The notes: generated by a model from the sequence alone, not told the origin. Counted from the first letter of the stretch, positions 17,062 to 25,173 are shown. The stretch is 37,719 bases of DNA from an uncultured Lachnospiraceae bacterium (GCA_944383855.1 CALWRB010000022.1:1-37719); one strand, 5' to 3'. A program made the numbers and translations.

Positions 17062-17074
17062 CTGAAATCTGAAA
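17062..17074. promoter_or_regulatory. Candidate GntR operator, promoter-downstream copy
   Basis: The 13-mer CTGAAATCTGAAA lies in the leader of the aminotransferase transcript, just before the ribosome site. It is identical to the copy at 17118-17130, 56 bp away. Confidence 0.5.
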
Positions 17075-17088
17075 CTTTAGATATTACA

Positions 17089-17117
17089 AGTATACTGCAG
17101 AAACAGCATACTGTCAA
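17089..17117 (-). promoter_or_regulatory. Sigma-A promoter of the aminotransferase-TRAP operon
   Basis: Minus strand TTGACA, 17 bases, TATACT: a near-perfect promoter, bracketed by two identical 13-bp repeats. A promoter this strong probably needs a repressor. Confidence 0.85.
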
Positions 17118-17130
17118 CTGAAATCTGAAA
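17118..17130. promoter_or_regulatory. Candidate GntR operator, copy abutting the -35 box
   Basis: A second exact CTGAAATCTGAAA begins at the base next to the -35 hexamer of the operon promoter and continues into TTTCTGATG. It lies 32 bp upstream of the -35 box of the divergent regulator gene. Confidence 0.5.
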
Positions 17131-17161
17131 TTTCTGATGTGTTATTATGAATTCTTCGTTA

Positions 17162-17190
17162 TTGCTTTCATGCAAAAAATATTGTATGAT
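17162..17190 (+). promoter_or_regulatory. Sigma-A promoter of the GntR regulator gene
   Basis: TTGCTT, 17 bases, TATGAT, with a leader of about 44 bases to the start codon. Confidence 0.6.
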
Positions 17191-17240
17191 AAGTGATAAG
17201 ATAAAAAATTAACTGAATTGTATTTAATGAGGTGTCTGAT

Positions 17241-17945
17241 TTGGTGGGTTATCAAAGTTTAAATGATTTAATTTATGACGAAATCAAAAATCGTATTATT
17301 TCCAATCGATATGCCCCCGGCGATCGCTTGGAAATCGATCATATCGCCAAAGAACTGGAAGTCAGCCGCACACCGATTGTCAATGCCTTAAAAGCTTTGG
17401 AAAAAGATGGATATGTTAATATCGCTCCCCGCAGCGGCACACATGTCAGAAAATATTCAAAAGATGAAATTGAAGCACTTTTTGACTTTCGAGAAGCTTT
17501 GGAAGGCGTTGTGGTAAAAAGAGCAGTCGCGTTGGCAGACCCGGATAAACTTAATTTTTATATCGAACAGTTCGCAGAAATTTTGCATATGATTCAAAAC
17601 GAAAATAAAGTACAAAGCACAGAGGAGTATTATCGTTTACAGACGGAATTTCATATGTATCTCTGGGAGCTTTCCCCTCCCATTATTCGTGATGAATTGC
17701 AAAATATTGTTGATTTGACCAAAAGAATTTGCAAACGGCATTTGTATTATTCTTTTTTGCAAGAAAACCATGTTGCTTTTTATGAAAAAGAGATCGGTAC
17801 TCATGTGCATATCGCGGAAGCTGTTTTGAATAAAAATGTTGAAGAAGCGGTCAGTTGGATCCACAAAGATATTTCGCAGACCAAGGATGCGATTTTGCAT
17901 AATTATGATGCGATCGAAAACTTAGATTTTCAATCTCAATCTTGA
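17241..17945 (+). CDS. GntR-family regulator, FCD (FadR) subfamily
   Basis: The 234-residue protein has an N-terminal winged helix-turn-helix (AKELEVSRTPIVNALKALEKDGYVNI, then the wing RSGTHVRKY) and a C-terminal all-helical FCD domain from about residue 77. In the FCD domain, conserved Asp/His residues usually bind a metal and a carboxylate effector; DFREALEG and the two late His residues in GTHVHIAEAV fit. It probably represses the divergent aminotransferase-TRAP operon and is released by the substrate or a product. The start is TTG at 17241, with TGAGG 8 bases upstream; a GTG at 17232 overlaps the ribosome site and a GTG at 17244 is possible. Confidence 0.9.
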   Translation: MVGYQSLNDLIYDEIKNRIISNRYAPGDRLEIDHIAKELEVSRTPIVNALKALEKDGYVNIAPRSGTHVRKYSKDEIEALFDFREALEGVVVKRAVALADPDKLNFYIEQFAEILHMIQNENKVQSTEEYYRLQTEFHMYLWELSPPIIRDELQNIVDLTKRICKRHLYYSFLQENHVAFYEKEIGTHVHIAEAVLNKNVEEAVSWIHKDISQTKDAILHNYDAIENLDFQSQS

Positions 17946-18019
17946 TTCCCTGACGATATCGTTTTTACTACATACTGCGGTATAAAGCGTATCAAAAAAC
18001 AAACGGTATCTAAAAAATG

Positions 18020-18056
18020 AAAAAACGGTATAATCTTTTCGATTATACCGTTTTTT
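18020..18056. terminator. Bidirectional terminator between gntR and rny
   Basis: AAAAAACGGTATAATC and GATTATACCGTTTTTT form a perfect 16-bp stem with a 5-base loop. It ends the convergent regulator and RNase Y genes. Confidence 0.93.
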
Positions 18057-18081
18057 GTGTTCAGAATGTTACATGAAAGCG

Positions 18082-19608
18082 TTATTTTGCATATTCGATC
18101 GCTCTTGTTTCGCGGATCAGATTTACTTTGATCTGACCGGGATACTCCAGCTCCTCTTCTATCTTCTTCGCAATTTCACGAGCCAAAAGTGTCATGCCTT
18201 CATCATTGACATCTTCCGGAAGAACCACGATACGCAATTCGCGTCCTGCCTGAATGGCAAATGATTTTTCCACGCCTTTGAAATTATCTGCGATTTCTTC
18301 CAATTTTTGCAGTCGTTTTATGTAAGATTCCAATGTTTCTCTTCTCGCGCCCGGTCTTGCTGCGGAAATCGCATCCGCTGCCTGTACCAAAACAGCAATA
18401 ATACTGTTAGGCTCTACGTCACCATGATGCGCTTCAACCGCATTGATGACAAGATGAGATTCTTTGTAGCGCTTCAGCAAACCAACACCGATGCTGACAT
18501 GTGAGCCTTCCATTTCATGGTCAACGCTCTTACCGATATCATGCAGCAAACCAGCTCGTTTTGCCTGCATCACATCAACGCCTAACTCCGCTGCCATTAA
18601 GCCTGCCAAGTGTGCTACTTCTATAGAGTGTTTCAATACATTTTGTCCATAGCTTGTTCTGTATTTTAACTTACCAAGCAGTCTGACTAATTCCGGATGC
18701 AATCCGTTGACTCCTGTTTCGAATGTAGCAGCTTCCCCTTCTTCTTTAATGGTCACTTCTACTTCTTTTCTGGCTTTTTCCACCATTTCCTCGATTCTGG
18801 ATGGATGTACCCGTCCATCTACGATCAATTTTTCCAGAGCAATTCTTGCAATTTCCCTGCGGATCGGATCGAAGCCGGATAAAATAACAGCTTCCGGTGT
18901 ATCATCGATAATCAAATCAATACCGGTCAAAGTTTCCAGAGCGCGGATATTTCTGCCTTCTCGTCCAATGATTCGACCCTTCATCTCGTCATTGGGCAGC
19001 TGTACGACTGAAACGGTCGTTTCCGCAACATGGTCAACTGCACATCTTTGAATTGCATTTGCTACGATCTCTCTGGAACGTTTTTCAGCTTCTGATTTTG
19101 CTTTGCTTTCCACTTCTTTGATCATCAAAGTTGCTTCATGCTTTACGTCATTTTCTACCATTGCAAGGATATAATTCTTCGCTTCTTCGGTCGTCAAACC
19201 GGAAATGCGCTCCAATTCCGTCAACTGCTTTTGACGCAGTTGCTTGGTTTCTTCCTGCTGGCGCTCCAACTCTTCCATTTTTTTGGTCATCTGCTCTTCT
19301 TTCTTTTCAAAAGATTCCGCTTTCCGATCCAATGTTTCTTCTTTTTGGAACAGTCTTCTTTCACTGCGCTGCAATTCATTACGTCTGTCACGCACTTCTT
19401 TTTCCAAGTCGTTTTTTGTGCGTATGCTTTCTTCTTTTGCTTCTAAGAGAATTTCTTTTTTCTTTGCTTCTGCATTTTTGATCGCTTCATCAACGATTTT
19501 ATTGGCACGTTCCTCTGCCGCACCAACTTTTGCTTCCGCAATCTTTTTTCTATAGAAAATGCCAAAACCGGCACCGAGAATAAAGCATATTACCGCAGTA
19601 ATAATCAT
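18082..19608 (-). CDS. rny: Ribonuclease Y
   Basis: The protein of about 508 residues has an N-terminal transmembrane helix, a long charged coiled coil (about residues 25-180), a KH domain ([19 protein letters not shown]) and an HD domain ([17 protein letters not shown]). These make it the membrane-anchored endoribonuclease that starts mRNA decay in Firmicutes. The start is odd. The best ribosome site (AAAGGGAGGTG) ends 8 bases before an ATA codon at 19617. A GTG at 19626 lies inside that site, and the first ATG (19608, used here) is 17 bases away. Its own promoter lies at 19709-19737. Confidence 0.95.
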   Translation of the reverse strand: MIITAVICFILGAGFGIFYRKKIAEAKVGAAEERANKIVDEAIKNAEAKKKEILLEAKEESIRTKNDLEKEVRDRRNELQRSERRLFQKEETLDRKAESFEKKEEQMTKKMEELERQQEETKQLRQKQLTELERISGLTTEEAKNYILAMVENDVKHEATLMIKEVESKAKSEAEKRSREIVANAIQRCAVDHVAETTVSVVQLPNDEMKGRIIGREGRNIRALETLTGIDLIIDDTPEAVILSGFDPIRREIARIALEKLIVDGRVHPSRIEEMVEKARKEVEVTIKEEGEAATFETGVNGLHPELVRLLGKLKYRTSYGQNVLKHSIEVAHLAGLMAAELGVDVMQAKRAGLLHDIGKSVDHEMEGSHVSIGVGLLKRYKESHLVINAVEAHHGDVEPNSIIAVLVQAADAISAARPGARRETLESYIKRLQKLEEIADNFKGVEKSFAIQAGRELRIVVLPEDVNDEGMTLLAREIAKKIEEELEYPGQIKVNLIRETRAIEYAK

Positions 19609-19708
19609 CTCAACTATGAAAAACACCTCCCTTTATTCACTTTTCAATGTTCGTTTTTCTTAAATTTTAATGAAAAAATCAGCATAAATAATAATATATG
19701 CCTAATAT

Positions 19709-19737
19709 ATTTTAAAACTTTCACAGAAAACTGTCAA
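19709..19737 (-). promoter_or_regulatory. Sigma-A promoter of rny
   Basis: Minus strand TTGACA, 17 bases, TAAAAT, with a leader of roughly 85-95 AT-rich bases before the start codon. Confidence 0.8.
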
Positions 19738-19763
19738 GTGAATTTGTGATGTGTGTATAAAAA

Positions 19764-19808
19764 ACGGCAAAAAAAGGCAATTCCGCGAAAAATCCGTGAA
19801 ATTGCCTT
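19764..19808 (-). terminator. Terminator of the RNase E/G gene
   Basis: AAAGGCAATT (with an inner CGCG/CGTG stem) pairs across a 7-base loop with AATTGCCTTT, 35 bases past the stop. The minus strand continues TTTTTTT. Confidence 0.85.
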
Positions 19809-19842
19809 TATACATTTTTTATCGTCAAGTGATAAAAAATAT

Positions 19843-21276
19843 TTATTTTTTCTGTCCGCTGATTGCAAAATAGCCATAGCTTTGTCGTTTTGCCTGCGTG
19901 CAGACAATTTTTTTGGAAAAACAGAGTTCGACCTTTTTGATCCACTCACTCTCCTGCAAAAAAGCACGCAGCAAATTTTCTTCCGCTTCTACAGTCACCT
20001 CATTATAAATGGTTTGTGAAAAAAGACGAAGAATTTGTTTTTGCATCGTATCCACAATATAATCCGGTGCGAGCACTCTGCCGCTTCCTCCGCAGGAACG
20101 GCATTCTGTGGTAATTTGTTTGTGCAGGGGTGGTTTTGTTTTTTTTCTGGTAAGCTGCATCAATCCAAGTTCAGTCATACCCACTACAACAGTTTTAATT
20201 CGATCTTTTGCGACCGCACTTTTTAATGTTTCTTCCAGCAACTGCTTGTCCTCTTCTTTTATCATATCAATAAAATCAATGATGATAATACCGGATAAAT
20301 TGCGGAGCCTGATCTGCGCTGCCGCTTCTTTTGCCGCTTCCAAATTTACCCGGAGATTATTTTTTTGCAGGTCACCTCTGCCGGCTGATTTTCCCGTATT
20401 CACATCAATGACTACGCACGCTTCTGTTTGCTGAATAACCAAAAAACCGCCGCTTTTGAGCCAAACTTTTTCGTCCAACGCTTTTTTGCTGGCGCTTTCA
20501 ACAAAGTAAGCATCAAATAACGGTATACTTTCCTGATACAACACAAGTTTGGGTTGATTGTCTGCATTAAAATCATTGGTCTGCAGCAGTTTTTGATAAG
20601 CTGCTTCATCATTGACAATATATTCCTCTACCTGTGGCATATAAAAGTCGCGTACAGCGGATAAAAGCGGATCTTGCTGTCCGTAAAGCAATGCAGGTGC
20701 CGTTCGGAAAGATGCGCCACGCAATGCTTCCGCTTTTTGCAAAAGTTTGGTAAGTTCTTCCGCGTAAGCTTCCTCTTTTCTTCCGTATCCATTCGTGCGA
20801 ACGATCACACCGTATCCTTCTGGCAATAATTTTGCGATACAGCTGCGGATCCGTTCCCGCTCCGCTGAATCCATAATTTTAGCAGAAATCCCGATTTGTC
20901 CGGCTTCCGTTGGCAGCAGGACAAGAAATTTTCCGGGAAAGCTGATTTCTCGTGTAACGACCGCGCCCTTTGTTCCGACCGCATCTTTGATCACCTGCAC
21001 CGGAAAAATATCGCCCTGCTTTGGACGGTTTTTGTTTTTTTTCACATCACTGGTCGCTCTTTTTTCTCCATAATACCAATATGCGTTTTTTTCTTCTCCA
21101 ATATCCAAAAAGGCAGCCTGCAGATTCGGGTGAACGCTGCTGACTCTCGCGTTATAAATATTTCCCACTAAGCTTTCTGTATTTTTACTGACATAATATA
21201 GTTCTACCAAATTACCGTCTTCCATATAAGCAACACCTGTCCGCTGCCGCATGCAATCGATCAATACCCGATTCAA
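19843..21276 (-). CDS. rng: Ribonuclease E/G family endoribonuclease
   Basis: The 477-residue protein contains the S1 domain near the N-terminus (GNIYNARVSSVHPNLQAAFLDIG) and the DNase-I-like catalytic domain with the two metal-binding Asp motifs (VVIDVNTGK and IIIIDFIDM). The Zn-link Cys pair (CRSC) and a short C-terminal tail follow. It lacks the long E. coli RNase E scaffold, so it is RNase G-like. The family cuts AU-rich RNA, preferring 5'-monophosphate ends. The likely start is TTG at 21276, giving MNRVLIDCM, because GGAGG lies 8 bases upstream; an in-frame GTG at 21300 contains the ribosome site. It follows the LytM gene on the same strand. Confidence 0.92.
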   Translation of the reverse strand: MNRVLIDCMRQRTGVAYMEDGNLVELYYVSKNTESLVGNIYNARVSSVHPNLQAAFLDIGEEKNAYWYYGEKRATSDVKKNKNRPKQGDIFPVQVIKDAVGTKGAVVTREISFPGKFLVLLPTEAGQIGISAKIMDSAERERIRSCIAKLLPEGYGVIVRTNGYGRKEEAYAEELTKLLQKAEALRGASFRTAPALLYGQQDPLLSAVRDFYMPQVEEYIVNDEAAYQKLLQTNDFNADNQPKLVLYQESIPLFDAYFVESASKKALDEKVWLKSGGFLVIQQTEACVVIDVNTGKSAGRGDLQKNNLRVNLEAAKEAAAQIRLRNLSGIIIIDFIDMIKEEDKQLLEETLKSAVAKDRIKTVVVGMTELGLMQLTRKKTKPPLHKQITTECRSCGGSGRVLAPDYIVDTMQKQILRLFSQTIYNEVTVEAEENLLRAFLQESEWIKKVELCFSKKIVCTQAKRQSYGYFAISGQKK

Positions 21277-21352
21277 TCTGAACGCCTCCGTAAAATTCAC
21301 ATCTGTTTACTTCTTATTTTTATTATCATACCGTATCATACCAAAAAATGCA

Positions 21353-21853
21353 TCAAATATTTTTATTTGCTACCGCAGCGACCGGGATCTTTTCTTCCCT
21401 TGCGGCATATTCCGCGGATACTTCTTCGGTATACGGTAAGTCAAATAGAGTCAAAGGATCGATCAATGCATTTCGATAATATACACTGCAATGCAGATGC
21501 GGACCGGTGGATAGACCGGTATTTCCGGAAAGCGCAACTACCTGACCTGCGGAAACGATATCCCCTACTGCAACCAATGCCTCTTTCAAATGCGCATATA
21601 CAATACGATAGCCTGATTTGTTTTCAATCGTTACCACATTTCCCAGTGTTTCAGAGGTACGGACTTCGCTTATCGTTCCGTCTGTTGCCGCCTTCACTTC
21701 CGTCCCTTCCTGTGCTGCAATATCAATACCATCGTGTGTTTCCCATATATCCAAAATCGGGTTTTTCCGACTGCCGCAAGAAGATGTGACGATACCTTCT
21801 AACGGCAATATCCAGTCAATTTCTTTATTTTTCTTTGTGATCGATTCTACCAA
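21353..21853 (-). CDS. M23 (LytM) peptidase domain, probable C-terminal half of a split SpoIVFA/SpoIIQ-like protein
   Basis: The 166-residue frame is almost entirely an M23 domain, with zinc ligands intact as H-x3-D (THDGID) and H-x-H (HLH). It has no signal peptide or membrane segment of its own, so alone it would stay in the cytoplasm away from any cell wall. The only start is a TTG at 21853, with no ribosome site at normal distance. The preceding frame (21858-22214) ends at CCC-TAG four bases upstream, and a +1 shift there would join the two into about 290 residues: basic cytoplasmic tail, membrane anchor, linker, LytM. That matches SpoIVFA or SpoIIQ architecture. Either a programmed shift, a recent one-base insertion in the CCCC run, or a sequencing error is possible. 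Confidence 0.75.
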   Translation of the reverse strand: MVESITKKNKEIDWILPLEGIVTSSCGSRKNPILDIWETHDGIDIAAQEGTEVKAATDGTISEVRTSETLGNVVTIENKSGYRIVYAHLKEALVAVGDIVSAGQVVALSGNTGLSTGPHLHCSVYYRNALIDPLTLFDLPYTEEVSAEYAAREEKIPVAAVANKNI

Positions 21854-21857
21854 AAGC

Positions 21858-22214
21858 CTAGGGGCTGCTGTCCTCTAAGTCCGGCAAATATTCCGGTTCG
21901 CTTTCTTCTTCTTGAAAAACAGGGATCGAAAGAGAACGATCTTGTAAAAAAGAAGAAATTGTTTTTTGCAGATCGGATAATTCATCTGTTGTGATTTGTT
22001 CAGCGATCGTTCGCTTCAGTTCATTTTCTACCGACAGTGTAGTTTCCGTTTCGAACTTTCCCGCAAGAAATAGGCAGCCGATGACGACTGCTGTAACATA
22101 ACAACGAAAAAAGAATAAATTTTTTTCGCGTGAGGGCTTTTCTTTTTCCTGTTCTCTTTTTCTTCGCATCGTACGCATTTTCTGCCTTCTTTTATAGCGT
22201 TCTCGCTCCGTCAT
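21858..22214 (-). CDS. Membrane-anchor half of the split LytM protein (SpoIVFA/SpoIIQ-like N-terminus)
   Basis: The 118-residue frame starts with about 30 strongly basic residues (many Arg and Lys), a transmembrane helix at about residues 34-54, and an extracytoplasmic helical and then acidic linker ending EDSSP. The basic tail plus single anchor resembles the N-terminus of SpoIVFA. The ATG has AGAGG 9 bases upstream. The minus-strand sequence GTATAA, 14 bases, CATATAGT (22234-22262) has some likeness to a sporulation sigma-E promoter, but it would start the RNA at the ribosome site, so I give it little weight. Read together with the M23 frame just downstream. Confidence 0.65.
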   Translation of the reverse strand: MTERERYKRRQKMRTMRRKREQEKEKPSREKNLFFFRCYVTAVVIGCLFLAGKFETETTLSVENELKRTIAEQITTDELSDLQKTISSFLQDRSLSIPVFQEEESEPEYLPDLEDSSP

Positions 22215-22299
22215 GTCCCATCACCTCTATGGAACTATATGACAGAAAAAACAAGGTTATACCCTTTTTCTTTTTGGGGATCGCATTTTTGGCATACAG

Positions 22300-22333
22300 A
22301 AAAATCCCTGTGCCGTATTTACAACACAGGGAT
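22300..22333 (-). terminator. Terminator of the cold-shock gene
   Basis: ATCCCTGTG (22304-22312) and CACAGGGAT (22325-22333) form a 9-bp stem followed on the minus strand by TTTTTCTG. It lies about 90 bases after the stop; I see nothing else in that stretch. Confidence 0.75.
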
Positions 22334-22425
22334 CGATGTACCGAATCTTTCTGTATGATTGTATTATCAATGTCGTAGCTGACTATCGTCAACTACTCAC
22401 TTATATCTACACAACTCAGGAACGA

Positions 22426-22626
22426 TCAAGCACGTGTTACATTTGCAGCCTGAGGACCTTTCGCGCCCTGTACTACTTCAAATTCTACTTCCTGGCCTTC
22501 TTCCAAAGTCTTGTAACCTTCTGCCTGGATAGCGGAAAAGTGTACAAAAACGTCATCTTCGCCGGGTACGGAAATAAAACCAAAGCCCTTTTCTGCGTTG
22601 AACCATTTTACTGTACCTTTTTTCAT
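22426..22626 (-). CDS. Cold-shock protein (CspA/CspB family)
   Basis: The 66-residue protein is one complete cold-shock domain. It begins [18 protein letters not shown] with the RNP1 motif KGFGFI, and RNP2 follows as VFVHF. It binds single-stranded RNA and DNA as a chaperone. The ATG at 22626 is preceded by TAGGAGG at 8 bases. It is transcribed alone from the promoter at 22673-22701 through a short AT-rich leader of about 40 bases. That is much shorter than the thermosensing leader of E. coli cspA. Confidence 0.96.
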   Translation of the reverse strand: MKKGTVKWFNAEKGFGFISVPGEDDVFVHFSAIQAEGYKTLEEGQEVEFEVVQGAKGPQAANVTRA

Positions 22627-22672
22627 TTTCAAAATCCTCCTACTTATTACATGAAAATATACTACAGTACTG

Positions 22673-22701
22673 ATATTACCATATATTTCAAAGTGTGTCA
22701 A
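22673..22701 (-). promoter_or_regulatory. Sigma-A promoter of the cold-shock gene
   Basis: Minus strand TTGACA, 17 bases, TAATAT, with a TG just upstream of the -10 box. Confidence 0.8.
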
Positions 22702-22731
22702 TCAATAATCGGCGCACTTTTGTGCAAAATG

Positions 22732-23199
22732 TTACATCGCAGAATAATTTTCGTCATTTTTCAGATCTGTTGATACAATGGCTTGCCTTGCCAATGTGTC
22801 ACATCGCTCATTTTCAGGATTTGCGGCATGTCCTTTGACCCAAAGAAAAGTAACGTGATGAATTTTTATCAATTCCAATAGGCGTTGCCATAAATCAATA
22901 TTAGATGCCTTTTCTTTTTTATTTCGGTACCAGTTATTTTTTTCCCAATTCTTGACCCAGCCGCAGTTGATAGCGTCTACCAGATATTTCGAATCGCTGT
23001 AGAGTTTCACCTCACAAGGCTCTTTTAAAGCTTCCAAAGCTTTGATCGCGGCTAAAACTTCCATACGATTATTAGTGGTCAAGCGATAGCCTTCCGAAAG
23101 TTCTTTTCTGGCATTTCCATATAATAAAACGATGCCATATCCCCCCGCGCCGGGATTTCCTGAGCAGGCGCCATCGGTATAAATCGTGACCTGTTTCAT
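22732..23199 (-). CDS. rnhA: Ribonuclease HI
   Basis: The 155-residue protein has the four carboxylates of RNase HI: Asp in YTDGACSGNPG, Glu in NNRMEVLAAI, Asp in YSDSKYL and Asp in NERCDTLA. The basic handle region (NWEKNNWYRNKKEK) is also present. It degrades the RNA strand of RNA-DNA hybrids. The ATG at 23199 follows the ispD stop by 5 bases with AAAGG upstream; a GTG three codons earlier overlaps the ispD stop. It is cotranscribed with ispD. Confidence 0.95.
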   Translation of the reverse strand: MKQVTIYTDGACSGNPGAGGYGIVLLYGNARKELSEGYRLTTNNRMEVLAAIKALEALKEPCEVKLYSDSKYLVDAINCGWVKNWEKNNWYRNKKEKASNIDLWQRLLELIKIHHVTFLWVKGHAANPENERCDTLARQAIVSTDLKNDENYSAM

Positions 23200-23204
23200 T
23201 CCTC

Positions 23205-23894
23205 TCACCTTTCCTGCAAAAAAGCCTCTGCGATCAGAAGATCTTCTGCTGTTGTTATTTTGATGTTGCGATAGCTTCCGGAAACAACGACCGGACGCAG
23301 CCCAACATATTCCGCAACGGAAGCATCATCTGTCCCCAGAAAACCTTCTTGATTTGCTTGCTCATATGCTGCTACGATCAAGTCTTTGCGAAACGTTTGC
23401 GGTGTTTGAATCTGCATCAAGGACGAACGCGGCGGCGTTTCTAACACAAGACCTTCCGGAGAACAAATTTTTATCGTATCTTTGACAGGCACACCAAGGA
23501 TCGCGCCGTCGCTTTTTAGTGCAGTTTCAATGCAAAGATGCAGTTCTTCCTGTGTTACAAAGGGGCGAACACCATCATGGATCATCACAACATCTGTATC
23601 GTCAGGAAGCGCCTGCAGTCCTTTACTGACAGATTCCTGTCTGGAGCTGCCTCCATGCACAACAGAGCATACTTTTTCAATTTTGTATTGCGTGATCAAT
23701 TCCTCTGCGCGTTCTTTTTCGGTTGCCACCAGAATAATCGCGTCAATGCACTCACTGTCAGAAAAGACTTGCAGCGTATGTGCAAGTATTTCTTTTCCAC
23801 ATAACGGCAGGAACTGTTTACTGATATTGCTGTGCATTCTGCTTCCCTTCCCGGAAGCAACGATAACTGCTGTCGTAAAAATTCTTCCTGCCAT
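23205..23894 (-). CDS. ispD: 2-C-methyl-D-erythritol 4-phosphate cytidylyltransferase IspD
   Basis: The 229-residue protein has the nucleotidyltransferase loop VIVASGKGSRM followed by the SKQFLPL Lys, the VMIHDGVRPFV motif and GVPVKDTIK. These match IspD of the non-mevalonate isoprenoid pathway, which activates methylerythritol phosphate with CTP. The family's usual AAG in the loop is ASG here. AGGAG lies 9 bases before the ATG. The yacL-ispD order matches the Bacillus arrangement, but ispF, which often follows, is replaced by rnhA. Confidence 0.93.
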   Translation of the reverse strand: MAGRIFTTAVIVASGKGSRMHSNISKQFLPLCGKEILAHTLQVFSDSECIDAIILVATEKERAEELITQYKIEKVCSVVHGGSSRQESVSKGLQALPDDTDVVMIHDGVRPFVTQEELHLCIETALKSDGAILGVPVKDTIKICSPEGLVLETPPRSSLMQIQTPQTFRKDLIVAAYEQANQEGFLGTDDASVAEYVGLRPVVVSGSYRNIKITTAEDLLIAEAFLQER

Positions 23895-23958
23895 TTCTTC
23901 CCACTCCTATTTTAAATGTATTATAACTCGATACAAAATTATTTCCATAAGACAAGAA

Positions 23959-23994
23959 ACATGAAGCCTAAGTTTAGATACTCAAACTTCATGT
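23959..23994 (-). terminator. Possible terminator of yacL
   Basis: ACATGAAG and CTTCATGT form an 8-bp outer stem, with a competing inner AAGTTT/AAACTT pair. On the minus strand it is followed by TTCTTGTCTT, a weak U-run, so it may be leaky into ispD. Confidence 0.4.
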
Positions 23995-24024
23995 TTTTGT
24001 GGTTTCTTTTTCCTAAAATCGTGT

Positions 24025-25101
24025 TTATGCGACTTCTGTCATTTTGGTAAATATCATTCTTCCTGCTGCGGTCTGCAAAACGCTGGTTACCACAACTTTG
24101 CAGGTTTCCCCAATAAACTTACTGCCGCCTTCTACCACGATCATAGTGCCGTCATTCAAATAACCGATCCCCTGACCGGCTTCTTTTCCGGATTTGATGA
24201 TGGTTACACGCATTTCCTCGCCGGGCAGTACAACAGGCTTGATCGCATTTGCCAACTCATTGATATTCAAAACGCGAACGCCCTGAAATTCCGCAACTTT
24301 ATTTAAGTTAAAGTCATTGGTTACAACAAATGCGTCCATGCTTTCTGCCATCTTTAACAGCATGGAATCCACTTCCATATTCGGCATAGGCGGAACAAAG
24401 CTTTTGATTTCGACAGGGACAGCCAGCTGTTTTTGAATTTCATTTAAAATATCCAACCCTCTGCGACCGCGATTTCTTTTCAAACCGTCGGAAGAATCCG
24501 CGATATGACGTAATTCCTCCAAAACAAATTCCGGAATGATCAATTTGCCTTCGATAAAACCGGTTTGCAATAGATCCAAGATACGTCCGTCGATAATCAC
24601 GCTGGTATCTAAAATTTTCGGTCTGCCCATTTCTGTATTGGCATCACGGATACTGGTATTTGCAAACACTTGCTGTAAGTTTTTGACATTGACCTCATCT
24701 TTTTTGCGTCGTGCAACACGGATACCCAGCAAACCAAAAAATACGTTCAATAATACAACAATAAACGTTCCCAAGGCGCCGAAACTACGAAACGCAAGCC
24801 CGATAAGATTTGCGATAACAAGTCCAACCAGACAGCCGGAAACCGTAAATACCAGTTCCTTCACATTCATCTTGGATAAACGATCCTCCGCTTGTCCAAG
24901 TTTTCTCATCACGATATTTGTTATAGCCGAAGAAATGATAAAATAAGAAATAAGTCCGAGAAATACCGCTATTGCAATGATCACATACGGCGGCAGAATG
25001 ACTCCGAACTGGAAAACATCTACCACAAAAAACAGATGCATCAAAGCATAGGCGGCAGCCATAACAATCAAGCTGACAAGAACTTCCACTAACCTTCTCA
25101 T
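24025..25101 (-). CDS. yacL: YacL-like PIN/TRAM-domain membrane protein
   Basis: The 358-residue protein has four N-terminal transmembrane helices (residues about 5-130). A PIN nuclease-like domain follows, with acidic residues in ILDTSVIIDGR, FVLEELRHIAD and FVVTNDFNLN, and then a C-terminal TRAM domain that may bind RNA. This is the YacL family, found next to ispD in many Firmicutes, as here. The nuclease activity is likely from the intact acidic triad, but the RNA target is unknown. The ATG at 25101 has AGGAGG 8 bases upstream; an in-frame GTG three codons earlier overlaps that site. Confidence 0.9.
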   Translation of the reverse strand: MRRLVEVLVSLIVMAAAYALMHLFFVVDVFQFGVILPPYVIIAIAVFLGLISYFIISSAITNIVMRKLGQAEDRLSKMNVKELVFTVSGCLVGLVIANLIGLAFRSFGALGTFIVVLLNVFFGLLGIRVARRKKDEVNVKNLQQVFANTSIRDANTEMGRPKILDTSVIIDGRILDLLQTGFIEGKLIIPEFVLEELRHIADSSDGLKRNRGRRGLDILNEIQKQLAVPVEIKSFVPPMPNMEVDSMLLKMAESMDAFVVTNDFNLNKVAEFQGVRVLNINELANAIKPVVLPGEEMRVTIIKSGKEAGQGIGYLNDGTMIVVEGGSKFIGETCKVVVTSVLQTAAGRMIFTKMTEVA

Positions 25102-25127
25102 AAAATTCACCTCCTTTTCTTTTTTCG

Positions 25128-25170
25128 GAAACTATTATTTTTACATAAAATATAAGATGTGTATAGTTTC
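25128..25170 (-). other. Hairpin enclosing the 5' leader of yacL
   Basis: GAAACTAT at the predicted 5' end of the yacL mRNA pairs with ATAGTTTC 27 bases later, just before the ribosome site. It could be a 5' stabilising stem or a simple control element. It resembles no riboswitch that I know. Confidence 0.35.
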
Positions 25171-25173
25171 TCT

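Noticed and set aside
22630..22672. Cold-shock leader considered as a long structured thermosensor
   Set aside because: The predicted leader is only about 40 bases and AT-rich, without room for the E. coli type structure.
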